Shown here in pieces: positions 17,736-25,665 of a stretch of 48,466 nt of DNA. The notes below the pieces were generated by a model. That model made no database searches. It saw nothing but the letters and a program-made list of their open reading frames with translations, and was not told the origin of the DNA. A program made the position numbers and the translations under genes. Position 1 is the stretch's first letter, and each line of letters opens with the position of its first letter. This DNA is from Alphaproteobacteria bacterium 65-37 (lineage in GTDB: Bacteria > Pseudomonadota > Alphaproteobacteria > Reyranellales > Reyranellaceae), in contig MKRV01000281.1 in assembly GCA_001897995.1 (NCBI GenBank), forward strand, positions 11,784 through 60,249, written 5' to 3'.

Positions 17736-18131
17736 ATGGCCGAGACCAAAGAGCGCAAGCTGCCGGCCCCGGCGACCAGCCCCGAAACGCAGGCCTACTG
17801 GGATGCTGCGGCCAAGGGCAAGCTGCTGGTGAAGAAGTGCACGTCGTGCGGTCAGGCGCACCACTACCCGCGCGCACTCTGTCCGTTCTGCTTCAGCGAC
17901 AAGACCGAATGGGTCGAGTCCTCGGGCAAGGGCACGATCTATTCCTTCAGCGTCATGCGCCGCGCGCCGGTTCCCTACGCCATGGCCTACGTGACCCTGG
18001 CCGAGGGCCCGCGCATGGTGACCAATATCGTCGATTGCGACTTCGACAAACTGAAGTGCGAGCAGCCGGTGAAGCTGGTCTTCAAGCCGACCGACGGCGG
18101 TCCGCCGCTGCCGATGTTCACACCGGCCTGA
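17736..18131 (+). CDS. DUF35/OB-fold zinc-ribbon partner of the thiolase-like protein
   Basis: A 131-residue protein with an N-terminal zinc ribbon (Cys35, Cys38, Cys49, Cys52 in CTSCGQ and LCPFCF) and a C-terminal OB fold. This is the DUF35 architecture of ChsH2-like and PhlB-like proteins, which form complexes with thiolase-fold enzymes. I chose the ATG at 17736 (MAETKERKLPAP). It lies 4 bp after the thiolase-like stop, so the two are probably made together. The last 14 bp overlap the convergent FAD hydroxylase gene, and a terminator for this two-gene operon lies 68 bp further on, inside that gene. Confidence 0.9.
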   Translation: MAETKERKLPAPATSPETQAYWDAAAKGKLLVKKCTSCGQAHHYPRALCPFCFSDKTEWVESSGKGTIYSFSVMRRAPVPYAMAYVTLAEGPRMVTNIVDCDFDKLKCEQPVKLVFKPTDGGPPLPMFTPA

Positions 18132-19545
18132 CCGGCAACGCTGCGATCGCGTCGACGAGTTCGGCGCGATCGTTCGCGACGGCAAAGACATAACGATCGG
18201 GCCGCAGCACTGCGGCCCTTTTTTTGTGGCCCGCCAGCCAGTCCAGGCCGACTTCCGGCAGCAGCACGGCATCGGTCTGCAGGTTCTCGAGAAGTGCGGC
18301 GTCGCCCACGACGGCGAAGCGCTGTCCGATCGCCTCGTCCATCAGCCGTCCGTCGGCGAGGCGGGGCTGCGGGAAGATGGTGCCGACCGGCGGTGCGTCG
18401 TCCGCGCGGCAGCCCGGGCCGAGCTGCGGTTGCGGATAGTCGAACATCTCCGCCCCGGCCGCGAAGCGTGCGTCGCGGGCGCGGGCGGCCTCGGGATCGG
18501 TTTCCTGCAGCACCGCGCCGAGACGGACGGCGAGATCGATGAAGGTGCGAACGTGCGGCAACCGCTCGCTTTCATAGGTGTCGAGCAGCGTGCTGGAAAC
18601 GCCGCCCTTCGTGATGGCGGCGAGCTTCCAGGCGAGATTGGCGGCATCACGCATGCCGGCGCACATTCCCTGGCCCAGGAACGGCGGCGTCTGGTGGCAG
18701 GAATCGCCCGCCAGCAGCAGACGGCCCTTGCGCCAGCCTTCCTGCACCACCGAATGGAAGGTGTAGACGGCGGCGCGTTCCAGCTGCGCATCTGCCGGGC
18801 CGAGCCAGCGGGCGATCATCGGCCAGAACAGGTCGGGCTCGGCCACACGATCGGGATCGTCGCCCGGCATCAGCATGATCTCCCAGCGTCGCCGCAGACC
18901 TCCTGGCGCCTTCCCGACATTCACGATGGTCATCGGACGAACGGGATCGCAGAGCTGCACGGAATAGTCCGGCAGGGCGGCGACTCGCGACGACGCGGGA
19001 TCGCACAGGAGGTCGACCACCAGCCAGGGCTGGTGCAGGCCGAGATCGACCCGCCGACTGCCGATGACGCGACGGACCAGCGACCGCGCGCCGTCACAGC
19101 CCACGACGTAGCGCGCCTTCAGATCGTCGACCGAGGTGACCTCGTGCCCGAGACGGACGCGGACATTGGAAAAGCGCGTCAGCCCCTCGCGCAGCACCCG
19201 CTCGAGTTCGGGCTGATGGAAGTACCAGTTGCCCGCCCAGCCATGTGGACCCGGACCGTCGATGCCGCGGCGGACCATCAGGGTGCGGTCCTCGGCATTG
19301 ACGAAGTGCATGCCGCGCGAGGAGGCGCGCGCCGTTGCCGCGACCGCCTCGGCAAGCCCTGCCGCCTGGAAGATGCGCATCACCTCGCCGTCGAAATGGA
19401 CGGCGCGCGGCAGGGGATAGATCTCGCGCTCGCGGTCGAAGATCTCGACCGCGAGCCCGGAAGCGCCAAGCAGGTTGGCCAGCAGAGCGCCGACCGGCCC
19501 GCAGCCGACGATGGCGACGTCGCTCAGGAGTTCAGCGCTTCCCAC
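18118..19545 (-). CDS. FAD-dependent aromatic hydroxylase, MhpA/PheA type
   Basis: A class A flavoprotein monooxygenase of about 475 residues. The FAD dinucleotide motif GCGPVG is at about 14-19. The middle motif YVVGCDGARSLVRR and the ribityl-binding GDSCHQTPPFLGQGMCAGMR are both present, with the order of 3-(3-hydroxyphenyl)propionate hydroxylases. The start is uncertain: the frame is open far upstream inside the CoxL gene, but homology-like sequence begins at LSDVAIVGCG. GTG at 19545 is the nearest plausible start and gives a 22-bp overlap with the CoxL stop. A reduced C-terminal thioredoxin-like domain seems present. NAD(P)H-dependent ring hydroxylation is the family role; the substrate is unknown. 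Confidence 0.85.
   Translation of the reverse strand: MGSAELLSDVAIVGCGPVGALLANLLGASGLAVEIFDREREIYPLPRAVHFDGEVMRIFQAAGLAEAVAATARASSRGMHFVNAEDRTLMVRRGIDGPGPHGWAGNWYFHQPELERVLREGLTRFSNVRVRLGHEVTSVDDLKARYVVGCDGARSLVRRVIGSRRVDLGLHQPWLVVDLLCDPASSRVAALPDYSVQLCDPVRPMTIVNVGKAPGGLRRRWEIMLMPGDDPDRVAEPDLFWPMIARWLGPADAQLERAAVYTFHSVVQEGWRKGRLLLAGDSCHQTPPFLGQGMCAGMRDAANLAWKLAAITKGGVSSTLLDTYESERLPHVRTFIDLAVRLGAVLQETDPEAARARDARFAAGAEMFDYPQPQLGPGCRADDAPPVGTIFPQPRLADGRLMDEAIGQRFAVVGDAALLENLQTDAVLLPEVGLDWLAGHKKRAAVLRPDRYVFAVANDRAELVDAIAALPVRPV
18199..18225 (+). terminator. Intrinsic terminator for the thiolase-DUF35 operon, embedded antisense in the FAD hydroxylase gene
   Basis: On the plus strand GGGCCGCA-GCAC-TGCGGCCC (18199-18218) is a perfect hairpin followed directly by seven T (18219-18225). 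It lies 68 bp after the DUF35 stop. On the other strand the same bases encode Lys-Lys-Arg-Ala-Ala-Val-Leu-Arg-Pro of the hydroxylase. Confidence 0.8.
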
Positions 19546-21854
19546 ACCCGCTCGGGCGTGGCCGGCATGTTGATGTGGCGGCCGCCCAGGGCATCGACGA
19601 TGGCGTTCATCACCGAAGGCAGGGAGCCGGCGCACCCCGCCTCGCCGCATCCCTTGGCACCCAGCACATTGGTTTTGGCGGGAACCGAGTGATAGTCCAT
19701 GCGGAAGAAGGGCGTGTCGGCGGCGCGCGGCAGGGCATAGTCGGTGAAGCTGCCGGTGAGCGGCTGGCCTTCTTCGCTGTAGACGACATGCTCGAACAGC
19801 GCCTGGCCGATGCCCTGCACGACGCCGCCATGGCTCTGGCCTTCGACCAGCAGCGGATTGATGACGGTGCCGAAGTCGCTGACCATCGTGTACTTCACGA
19901 CCTCGACGATCCCGGTGTCGGGATCGATCTCGACTTCGGCGACATGCGTGCCATTGGGGAAGGCCGACGGTGCTGCTTCGTGGACGTGGCTGACGTCGAG
20001 CGAGTCGGGCACGCCCTCCGGCAGGACCATGCCGCTGCGCAGCTTCTCGGCCAGCTCCATGATGCCGATGCCGCGATCGGTGCCGACGATCGTGAAGCGG
20101 CCGAGCTTGAACTCGATGTCGGCGGCGGAGGCTTCGAGCGCGACGCCGGCGATCTGCCGGCCCTTGTCGATCACCTTGTCCGAGGCTTCGACGATCGCAG
20201 CTCCCGAGGCCATGATCGACTTGGAGCCGCCCGTGCCGCCGCCGGCGATCAGCAGGTCGCTGTCGCCCTGGATCAGCTTGATGCGGTGGAACGGCACGCC
20301 GAGCCGCTCGGTCAGCACCTGGGCGAAGGCCGACCAGTGGCCCTGGCCGTAATCGAGCGTGCCGGTGATGATCGTGACGTCGCCGTTGGGCTCGAAACGG
20401 ATGCCGCCCATCTCGTTGGTCGGCGGCGCCGTCACTTCGAGATAGTCGCCGACGCCCAAACCGCGCAGCCTGCCGCGGGCGGCGCTCTCCGCCTTGCGGG
20501 CGGCAAAGCCGTCGACATCCGCCAGCTTCACCGCCTTGTCGAGCAGCGCGGTGAACTCGCCGCTGTCGTAGGTCGTGCCCGACGCCGTCTTGTAGGGCAT
20601 TTCCTCGGGCCGGATATGGTTGCGCCGGCGCAGCTCGATATGGTCGATGCCCATCTCGCGCGCCGCGGTGTCGATCAGGCGCTCCATGAAGTAGTTCGCT
20701 TCGGGCCGCCCGGCGCCGCGATAGGCGCCGACCGACGACGTGTGCGTGAACACCACCTTGGTCGAGACCTCGATCAGCGGCGTGCGGTAGATGGCTGCGA
20801 GATTGCGCGTAACGCCCATCGAGCCCATCGCGGCGCCGACATTGGCGAGGTAGGCGCCGAGATTGGCGTAGCCATTGAGCCGCACGGCGAGGAAGGTGCC
20901 GTCCTTGTCGAGCGCCAGCTCGGCGTCGAAGTCGTGGTCGCGGCCGTGCTGGTCGCTGAGGAAGGCGCCGCTGCGATCGTCGGTCCATTTGACCGGACGG
21001 CCGAGCAGCTTCGAGGCATGGAAGAGCCCGGCATATTCGGGGTAGGGCGAGCCCTTCATGCCGAACGAGCCGCCGACATTGCCGGTGAGGATGCGCATCT
21101 GTGCCGGCTTGATGTTCAGCAAGGCGGCCATCTGGTTCTTGAGGCCGAAGGCGCCCTGATTGCCGGCATAGAGCGTGTAGCGATCGGTCTTGGCGTCGTA
21201 GTGGCCGATCGCCGAGCGCGGCTCCATCGCGCAGACGACGATGCGGTTGCTGATGAGCCGCAGGCGCGCGACGTGCGCCGCCTTGGCGAAGGCCTCGGCG
21301 ACCTTGGCGCTGTCGCCATAGTGGAAGTCGACGCCGATATTGCCCGGCACGTCGTCGAACACCAGCGGCGCGCCAGGTTGCGCGGCCTCGCGCGCGTCGG
21401 TGACGGCGGGCAGTGCCTCGATATCGAGCACCACGGCTTCGGCGGCATCGCGCGCCTGAGCCTGGGTCTCCGCGACGACGAAAGCCACCGGATCGCCCAC
21501 GAAGCGCACCTTGTCGGTGGCGAGCGAGGGCCGTACCGGCGTCTTCATCGGCGAGCCGTCGCGATTGGGCACCGGCATGACGGTCTTCAGCGTGCCGTAG
21601 CCGGTGAGATCCGCGCCGGTCCAGACACCGAGCACGCCCGGCATCGTCCTGGCTTCGGACGTGTCGATGCCCTTGATCAGACCGTGCGCCATCTGGCTGC
21701 GCACCATCACGCAATAGACCTGATTTTCGAGCTTGATGTCGTCGCTGTAGCGACCCTGGCCCTGCAGCAGGGTCGGGTCTTCCTGGCGCGGCACGGGCTG
21801 GCCGACGCCGAATTTCATCAAGTTGAGGGGATCGGCGGCAAGAGGCGCGTTCAT
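19524..21854 (-). CDS. Xanthine dehydrogenase/CO dehydrogenase-family molybdopterin-binding subunit, lone large subunit
   Basis: A 776-residue molybdenum-cofactor subunit of the CoxL/CutL/XdhB group. Features in order are the N-terminal a/b hammerhead (GQGRYSDDIKLENQVYCVMV), GNVGGSFGMKGSPYPEYA, the active-site loop GAYRGAGRPE, GGGTGGSKS and the catalytic GCGEAGCAGS (Glu738). The loop reads AYRGAGR rather than the AYRCSFR of true CO dehydrogenase, so it is a form II-type hydroxylase. No iron-sulfur or FAD subunit gene is in the window, which is unusual. It overlaps the FAD hydroxylase gene downstream and is divergent from hyuB. Ring or heterocycle hydroxylation is the family chemistry; the substrate is unknown. 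Confidence 0.93.
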   Translation of the reverse strand: MNAPLAADPLNLMKFGVGQPVPRQEDPTLLQGQGRYSDDIKLENQVYCVMVRSQMAHGLIKGIDTSEARTMPGVLGVWTGADLTGYGTLKTVMPVPNRDGSPMKTPVRPSLATDKVRFVGDPVAFVVAETQAQARDAAEAVVLDIEALPAVTDAREAAQPGAPLVFDDVPGNIGVDFHYGDSAKVAEAFAKAAHVARLRLISNRIVVCAMEPRSAIGHYDAKTDRYTLYAGNQGAFGLKNQMAALLNIKPAQMRILTGNVGGSFGMKGSPYPEYAGLFHASKLLGRPVKWTDDRSGAFLSDQHGRDHDFDAELALDKDGTFLAVRLNGYANLGAYLANVGAAMGSMGVTRNLAAIYRTPLIEVSTKVVFTHTSSVGAYRGAGRPEANYFMERLIDTAAREMGIDHIELRRRNHIRPEEMPYKTASGTTYDSGEFTALLDKAVKLADVDGFAARKAESAARGRLRGLGVGDYLEVTAPPTNEMGGIRFEPNGDVTIITGTLDYGQGHWSAFAQVLTERLGVPFHRIKLIQGDSDLLIAGGGTGGSKSIMASGAAIVEASDKVIDKGRQIAGVALEASAADIEFKLGRFTIVGTDRGIGIMELAEKLRSGMVLPEGVPDSLDVSHVHEAAPSAFPNGTHVAEVEIDPDTGIVEVVKYTMVSDFGTVINPLLVEGQSHGGVVQGIGQALFEHVVYSEEGQPLTGSFTDYALPRAADTPFFRMDYHSVPAKTNVLGAKGCGEAGCAGSLPSVMNAIVDALGGRHINMPATPERVWEALNS

Positions 21855-21909
21855 GGGGATCCGCTGGAAAGGAGGGAAAATTCCCCGCGATCATAGCGCA
21901 CGACCCCGG

Positions 21910-21925
21910 GGCCTGTGCTAGTCAT
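21910..21925 (+). promoter_or_regulatory. Candidate promoter motif upstream of hyuB-like gene
   Basis: GGCCTGTGCTAG here is identical to 14342-14353 upstream of the luciferase-like gene and sits about 10 bp before the ATG at 21933. As an extended -10 (TGC-TAGTCA) it lacks the final T and would give a very short leader, so support is weak. Confidence 0.25.
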
Positions 21926-21932
21926 TGCTGCC

Positions 21933-23642
21933 ATGTCGAACCCCGAGCCGAACCTCGATCCCGTCACCCTGACGGTCATTCAGAACGGCCTGATCCAGGT
22001 CTGCAACGAGATGGACCTCGCCTTCGTGCGGTCGGCCTTCTCGCCGGTGATCTCCGAAGGCATGGACCGGTCCGACGGCATCTACGACGCCGCGGATGGC
22101 GCGCTTATTGCTCAGGGCGAGCTGGGGCTGCCGGTATTCGTCGGCACCATGCAATTCTCCACCCGTTCGGTGATCGAACGAGTGAAGAGTCACTATGCCG
22201 GCAAGGTCGAGTCGGGCGATATCTTCATCGTCAACGACCCCTATCTCGGCGGCACGCACTTGATGGATGTGCGGTTCGTGAAGCCGTTCTTCTACAAGGG
22301 CGAACTTTTCGCGTGGCTGGCCAACACCGGCCACTGGCCCGATGTCGGCGGCATGGTGCCGGGCGGTTTCTCGGCGAGCGCCACCGAGGTCGAGCAGGAA
22401 GGCCTGCGCCTGCCGCCGGTGAAGTTCTTCAAGAAGGGCGAGATGGACCAGGAGATCCTGTCGATCATCCTGTCCAATATCCGTATCGCCGACCAGCGCA
22501 TCGGCGACATCAAGGCCCAGGCCGCCGCCCTCAGCACCGGTGAGCAGCGGTTGACCGACCTGGTCGACCGCTATGGCGCGACCGTCGTGAAGGCGGCGAT
22601 CGCCGAGATGCGCCATCGTGCCGAACGCCAGATGCGCGCCAAGATCGCCAGCATCCCGGACGGCGTCTATGAAGGATCTTCGCAGGTCGACAGTGACGGC
22701 GTGGTCGACGAGCCGCTGACCATCCGCATGAAGATCACCAAGAAGGGCGAGGACCTGACCTTCGACATGGCCGGGTCGAGCCCGCCCTGCCGCGGGCCGA
22801 TGAACAGCGTCATCGCCACGACCAAGTCGGCAATTTATCTGGCGGTCAAGCATGTCTTCCCCGACGTGCCGATCAATGCCGGTACGTTCGAGCCGCTGCA
22901 CATCGTCGAGCCCGAAGGCACGTTTCTCTATGCCAGATATCCGCGGCCCGTGTCGGGCTGTGCTGCCGAGGTGAGCCAGCGCATTGCCGAAGCGGTGTTC
23001 GCCGCCCTCACCAAGGCGATTCCCGACCTGCTGTTCGCCGCACCGGCCGGCACCTCGGGCAATCTCGGCATCGGCGGCTATGATCCGGAGCGCAAGCGCA
23101 ACTACATCATGTATCTCTTCACCGGCGGCGGTTACGGCGGCTTCCAGGGCGGCGATGGGCTGAGTAACGGCTGCTCGACCATCGGCATCTCCAAGATGCC
23201 GCCGGTCGAGGTGCTGGAGCAGTTCTATCCGGTGCTGTTCGAGGAGTTCTCGCTGCGCGAGGGCTCGGGCGGCGCGGGCGAGTTCCGCGGCGGCTTCGGC
23301 ATCAACTACGCAATCAAGCTGCGGCGCGGCGAGGCGCGCGTCTCCATGGTGATGGATCACGGCCGCACCGGCCCGCAGGGCGTGCTGGGCGGCCAGGACG
23401 GCGGCACCAACACGGTGCTGGTCGAGCAGGGCGGACGGCGCTACCGGCCGCCGCATCTCTCCAAGGATCAGGATATCGAGATCGGCGTCGGCGACGTGGT
23501 GCGCGTGTCGACGCCAGGCGGTGGCGGTTTCGGTGATCCCGTGAAGCGCCGACCCGAGGCGGTCGCCCGCGATGTCGCGCGCGGCTACTACACCGCCGCC
23601 GAAGCTCAGGAAAAGTTCGGCAAGGCGGCTGCCGCGCAATGA
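21933..23642 (+). CDS. Hydantoinase B/oxoprolinase-family protein (HyuB), without HyuA
   Basis: A 569-residue HyuB-type subunit. It begins with DPVTLTVIQNGLIQVCNEMD and continues with SEGMDRSDGIYDA, GDIFIVNDPYLGGTHLMDV and a glycine-rich end with STPGGGGFGDP, all typical of the family. Such subunits normally work with HyuA in ATP-dependent opening of hydantoin or oxoproline rings, or in acetone or acetophenone carboxylation. No HyuA gene is in the window. I chose the ATG at 21933 (MSNPEPNLDPVTL) over an upstream ATG at 21915. The stop overlaps the next gene by ATGA. The CoxL-type gene is divergent from it. Function beyond the family is open. Confidence 0.92.
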   Translation: MSNPEPNLDPVTLTVIQNGLIQVCNEMDLAFVRSAFSPVISEGMDRSDGIYDAADGALIAQGELGLPVFVGTMQFSTRSVIERVKSHYAGKVESGDIFIVNDPYLGGTHLMDVRFVKPFFYKGELFAWLANTGHWPDVGGMVPGGFSASATEVEQEGLRLPPVKFFKKGEMDQEILSIILSNIRIADQRIGDIKAQAAALSTGEQRLTDLVDRYGATVVKAAIAEMRHRAERQMRAKIASIPDGVYEGSSQVDSDGVVDEPLTIRMKITKKGEDLTFDMAGSSPPCRGPMNSVIATTKSAIYLAVKHVFPDVPINAGTFEPLHIVEPEGTFLYARYPRPVSGCAAEVSQRIAEAVFAALTKAIPDLLFAAPAGTSGNLGIGGYDPERKRNYIMYLFTGGGYGGFQGGDGLSNGCSTIGISKMPPVEVLEQFYPVLFEEFSLREGSGGAGEFRGGFGINYAIKLRRGEARVSMVMDHGRTGPQGVLGGQDGGTNTVLVEQGGRRYRPPHLSKDQDIEIGVGDVVRVSTPGGGGFGDPVKRRPEAVARDVARGYYTAAEAQEKFGKAAAAQ

Positions 23643-24178
23643 TCCAGTCCCGGCGTTTTTTTCTCGCACTGCCCGCGGTGCTCCCCGTCGTGCTGGCGGC
23701 AGGCGAAGCGGCCGCGCAGCTCGCGGCCTGGTATCCACTCGAAGGTGCCGACAAGTCGTTCTTCGTCGAGCTGCCCGGCTTGCCCCTCTACAAGATCGTC
23801 GATACGACGTCGCCCGCCGGCACGCCGTTCGCCTACCATTCCTACAGCCTCGAATACCGACGGCTCTCGTTCGTGGCGCAGACCGCGCTCTATCCCGCCG
23901 ATGTCGATGTGCGCCAACCCAAGCTCAATCTGCAGTCGGCCCTCGACGACCGGGCGCAACGCCTGGCCGGCGGCAAGTGGAGCCAGGTCGACTGGAAACA
24001 GGTGCAGGGCGCGCCGGCCGTCGAATCGATCGGTCCGCTCACCGGCGGCAATGCGCTGCGCCAGCTCGTCGTCCTGAAAGGCCATCGCTACGTGTCGCTG
24101 GGCTATATGGCGCCGGCCGACGCGATGCGGGCTCCCGAAGCCGAACGTTTCTTCCGTTCCTTGAGATTGTTGTCATGA
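23639..24178 (+). CDS. Exported protein of unknown function
   Basis: A 179-residue protein with an N-terminal signal (MIQSRRFFLALPAVLPVVLA) that likely ends near AAAQ; the SRRFFLA segment could be a Tat signal. The mature part has no motif I recognise. It is coupled by ATGA overlaps to hyuB upstream (23639-23642) and to the asparaginase gene downstream (24175-24178), so all three should be made from one mRNA. Position suggests a periplasmic role linked to amide or cyclic amide use, but that is only inference. Confidence 0.8.
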   Translation: MIQSRRFFLALPAVLPVVLAAGEAAAQLAAWYPLEGADKSFFVELPGLPLYKIVDTTSPAGTPFAYHSYSLEYRRLSFVAQTALYPADVDVRQPKLNLQSALDDRAQRLAGGKWSQVDWKQVQGAPAVESIGPLTGGNALRQLVVLKGHRYVSLGYMAPADAMRAPEAERFFRSLRLLS

Positions 24179-25197
24179 CCCTGCCGCGCATTCAGATCCT
24201 CGCCCTGGGGGGAACCATCGCCACGCGTCCCGACGCCACCGGCGCCATGCAGATGGGGCTGGGCGCCGACGATCTGGTGGCGGCCGTGCCGCAGCTCGGC
24301 GAGCTTGCCGAGATCCGGGCCGAGACGGTGTCGCGGGTGGGCAGCCATTCGCTGTCGCTCGATCAGCTCCATGCGCTCGCGGCGAAGATCAAGGCGCTCG
24401 ACGTCGACGGGGTCGTCGTCACCCAGGGCACCGATACGCTCGAAGAGACGAGCTTCCTGCTCGACCTGCTGCTCGAGCGCGACATCCCGGTGATCGTGAC
24501 GGCGGCGATGCGCAACCCGGCGCTGACGTCGCCCGACGGGCCGGGCAACCTGCTCGCCGCCGTGCGCGTGGCCTGCGATCCCTGGGTGCGCGCGCATGCC
24601 AGGGCGCTGGGCGTGATCGTCGTGATGCTGGACGAAGTCTATGCCGCGAGCGACGTGCTCAAGATCCATCCGACGCGGCTCAATGCCTTTGCCTCACCGC
24701 AGACCGGACCGTTGGCAGCACTGGTCGAGACCCGTGTCGTGCCGCTGTCGTTGCCGGTCCGGGCTCCCGTCGAAGCCGCGCGCAAGCGGCTGGGCGAAAT
24801 GCCAAGCGATACTCGCGAGCAGCCGGTGGCGCTGCTGTGGGTGGGGCTGGGCGAACCGGGCTATCTGCTCGAGGCCCTGGCCGATCACCGCGACCAACTC
24901 GGCTATCGCGGCATCGTGCTGGGGGCGATGGGCGGCGGCCACGTGCCGGAGCGCATTGCGCCGCTCGTCACGCAACTGGCCGAGATCGTGCCCACGGTCG
25001 TGTCGCCGCGCGCCGGTGGAGGGCCCTTGCTGCAGCAAACCTATGGCGGGCCGAGCTCGGAGATCGTCCTGCGCCAGGCGGGGCTCATCTGGGGCGGCCG
25101 ACTCAATCCCCTGAAAGCGCGGGTGCTGCTCGAAACCTGCCTGCGCGCCGGCCTGGATCGGCCGGCGATCGTCGAGGTCTTCAACGGCTGGGCTTAG
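24175..25197 (+). CDS. Asparaginase-family amidohydrolase
   Basis: A 340-residue L-asparaginase-fold protein. The first active-site motif LGGTIAT gives Thr14; the second motif TQGTDTLEET gives Thr86-Asp87. Lys163 is in VLKIHPT, where the catalytic Lys of the second triad belongs. There is no signal peptide, so it is cytoplasmic, as in type I enzymes. The ATG overlaps the upstream stop by ATGA. It is convergent with the DUF983 gene across 9 bp, and a hairpin spans the junction. Hydrolysis of asparagine or a related beta-amide is expected; the operon context with HyuB leaves room for a different amide. Confidence 0.9.
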   Translation: MTLPRIQILALGGTIATRPDATGAMQMGLGADDLVAAVPQLGELAEIRAETVSRVGSHSLSLDQLHALAAKIKALDVDGVVVTQGTDTLEETSFLLDLLLERDIPVIVTAAMRNPALTSPDGPGNLLAAVRVACDPWVRAHARALGVIVVMLDEVYAASDVLKIHPTRLNAFASPQTGPLAALVETRVVPLSLPVRAPVEAARKRLGEMPSDTREQPVALLWVGLGEPGYLLEALADHRDQLGYRGIVLGAMGGGHVPERIAPLVTQLAEIVPTVVSPRAGGGPLLQQTYGGPSSEIVLRQAGLIWGGRLNPLKARVLLETCLRAGLDRPAIVEVFNGWA

Positions 25198-25206
25198 CTG
25201 GCGTCA

Positions 25207-25590
25207 TTAGCCCGCGAGGCGCGCCTGCCGCGCCTCGGCGAAGCCGTGCATGCCCATGTGCCACTGCAAGGCGACGATGGTGCCCTTGATCGGCTGCAGC
25301 AGCCCGATCGACAGACCGATGACCAGGGGCGTCCAGATCACGGCGTGCCACCAGTAGGACGGCGCGTAGGCGATCTCCACGAACATGGCCAGCGGTATGA
25401 TCACGTGGCCGACGATGAAGATCGTGAGATAGGCCGGGAAATCGTCGGCGCGGTGATGGTGCAGGTCCTCGCCGCAGACGTTGCAGCGGTCGGCCACCTT
25501 CACGAAGGCCCGAAACAGCCGGCCCTCGCCGCAGGCCGGGCAGCGACCGCGAAAGCCGCGCCACAGATAGAGACCGCCATTCCCGGGCAT
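25207..25590 (-). CDS. DUF983 membrane protein with N-terminal zinc ribbon
   Basis: A 127-residue DUF983 protein. It has a CxxC pair at Cys17/Cys20 (RCPACG) and a second at Cys36/Cys39 (RCNVCG), followed by two hydrophobic segments near residues 53-75 and 83-102. The family is common in alphaproteobacteria, sometimes near oxidase genes, and its function is not settled. I chose the ATG at 25590 because GGAGGACAAA precedes it; an in-frame ATG 12 codons earlier is possible. It is divergent from the MocR regulator and close to the bd oxidase operon, which fits a loose respiratory link. Confidence 0.85.
   Translation of the reverse strand: MPGNGGLYLWRGFRGRCPACGEGRLFRAFVKVADRCNVCGEDLHHHRADDFPAYLTIFIVGHVIIPLAMFVEIAYAPSYWWHAVIWTPLVIGLSIGLLQPIKGTIVALQWHMGMHGFAEARQARLAG
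25215..25237. terminator. Hairpin at the asparaginase/DUF983 convergent junction
   Basis: CGAGGCGCG-CCTGC-CGCGCCTCG forms a perfect 9-bp stem with a 5-base loop, 18 bp after the asparaginase stop and inside the end of the DUF983 gene. There is no T-tract, so it may slow or protect transcripts rather than act as a classic terminator. Confidence 0.4.
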
Positions 25591-25616
25591 TTTGTCCTCC
25601 TCCAGTTCGGTGCCTT

Positions 25617-25665
25617 GTATGTCCATACAGATGGGCATACATTCAAGTCTCTGTAGGAGAATTGT
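25617..25665. promoter_or_regulatory. Repeated GTATG/CATAC motifs between DUF983 and mocR
   Basis: The 75-bp divergent gap contains the dyad GTATG-TC-CATAC (25617-25628), a further CATACA at 25637-25642 and TTGTATGG straddling the mocR start (25662-25669). Direct repeats of this kind are typical MocR binding arrangements, so autoregulation is inferred. Confidence 0.45.

Noticed and set aside
18118..21894. A continuous minus-strand frame that could suggest a giant fused hydroxylase
   Set aside because: Only the part below about 19545 has hydroxylase motifs; the rest is the wrong frame of the CoxL gene.
19335..21896. Very long plus-strand open frame (over 850 codons) opposite the CoxL gene
   Set aside because: It is a GC-driven antisense frame; its translation is Arg/His/Asp-rich without any family pattern, while the minus strand encodes a clear molybdoenzyme.
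23655..23662. T-run at the start of the exported-protein gene as a terminator
   Set aside because: No stem precedes it; it encodes the Phe-Phe of the signal peptide, and the genes on either side are translationally coupled.
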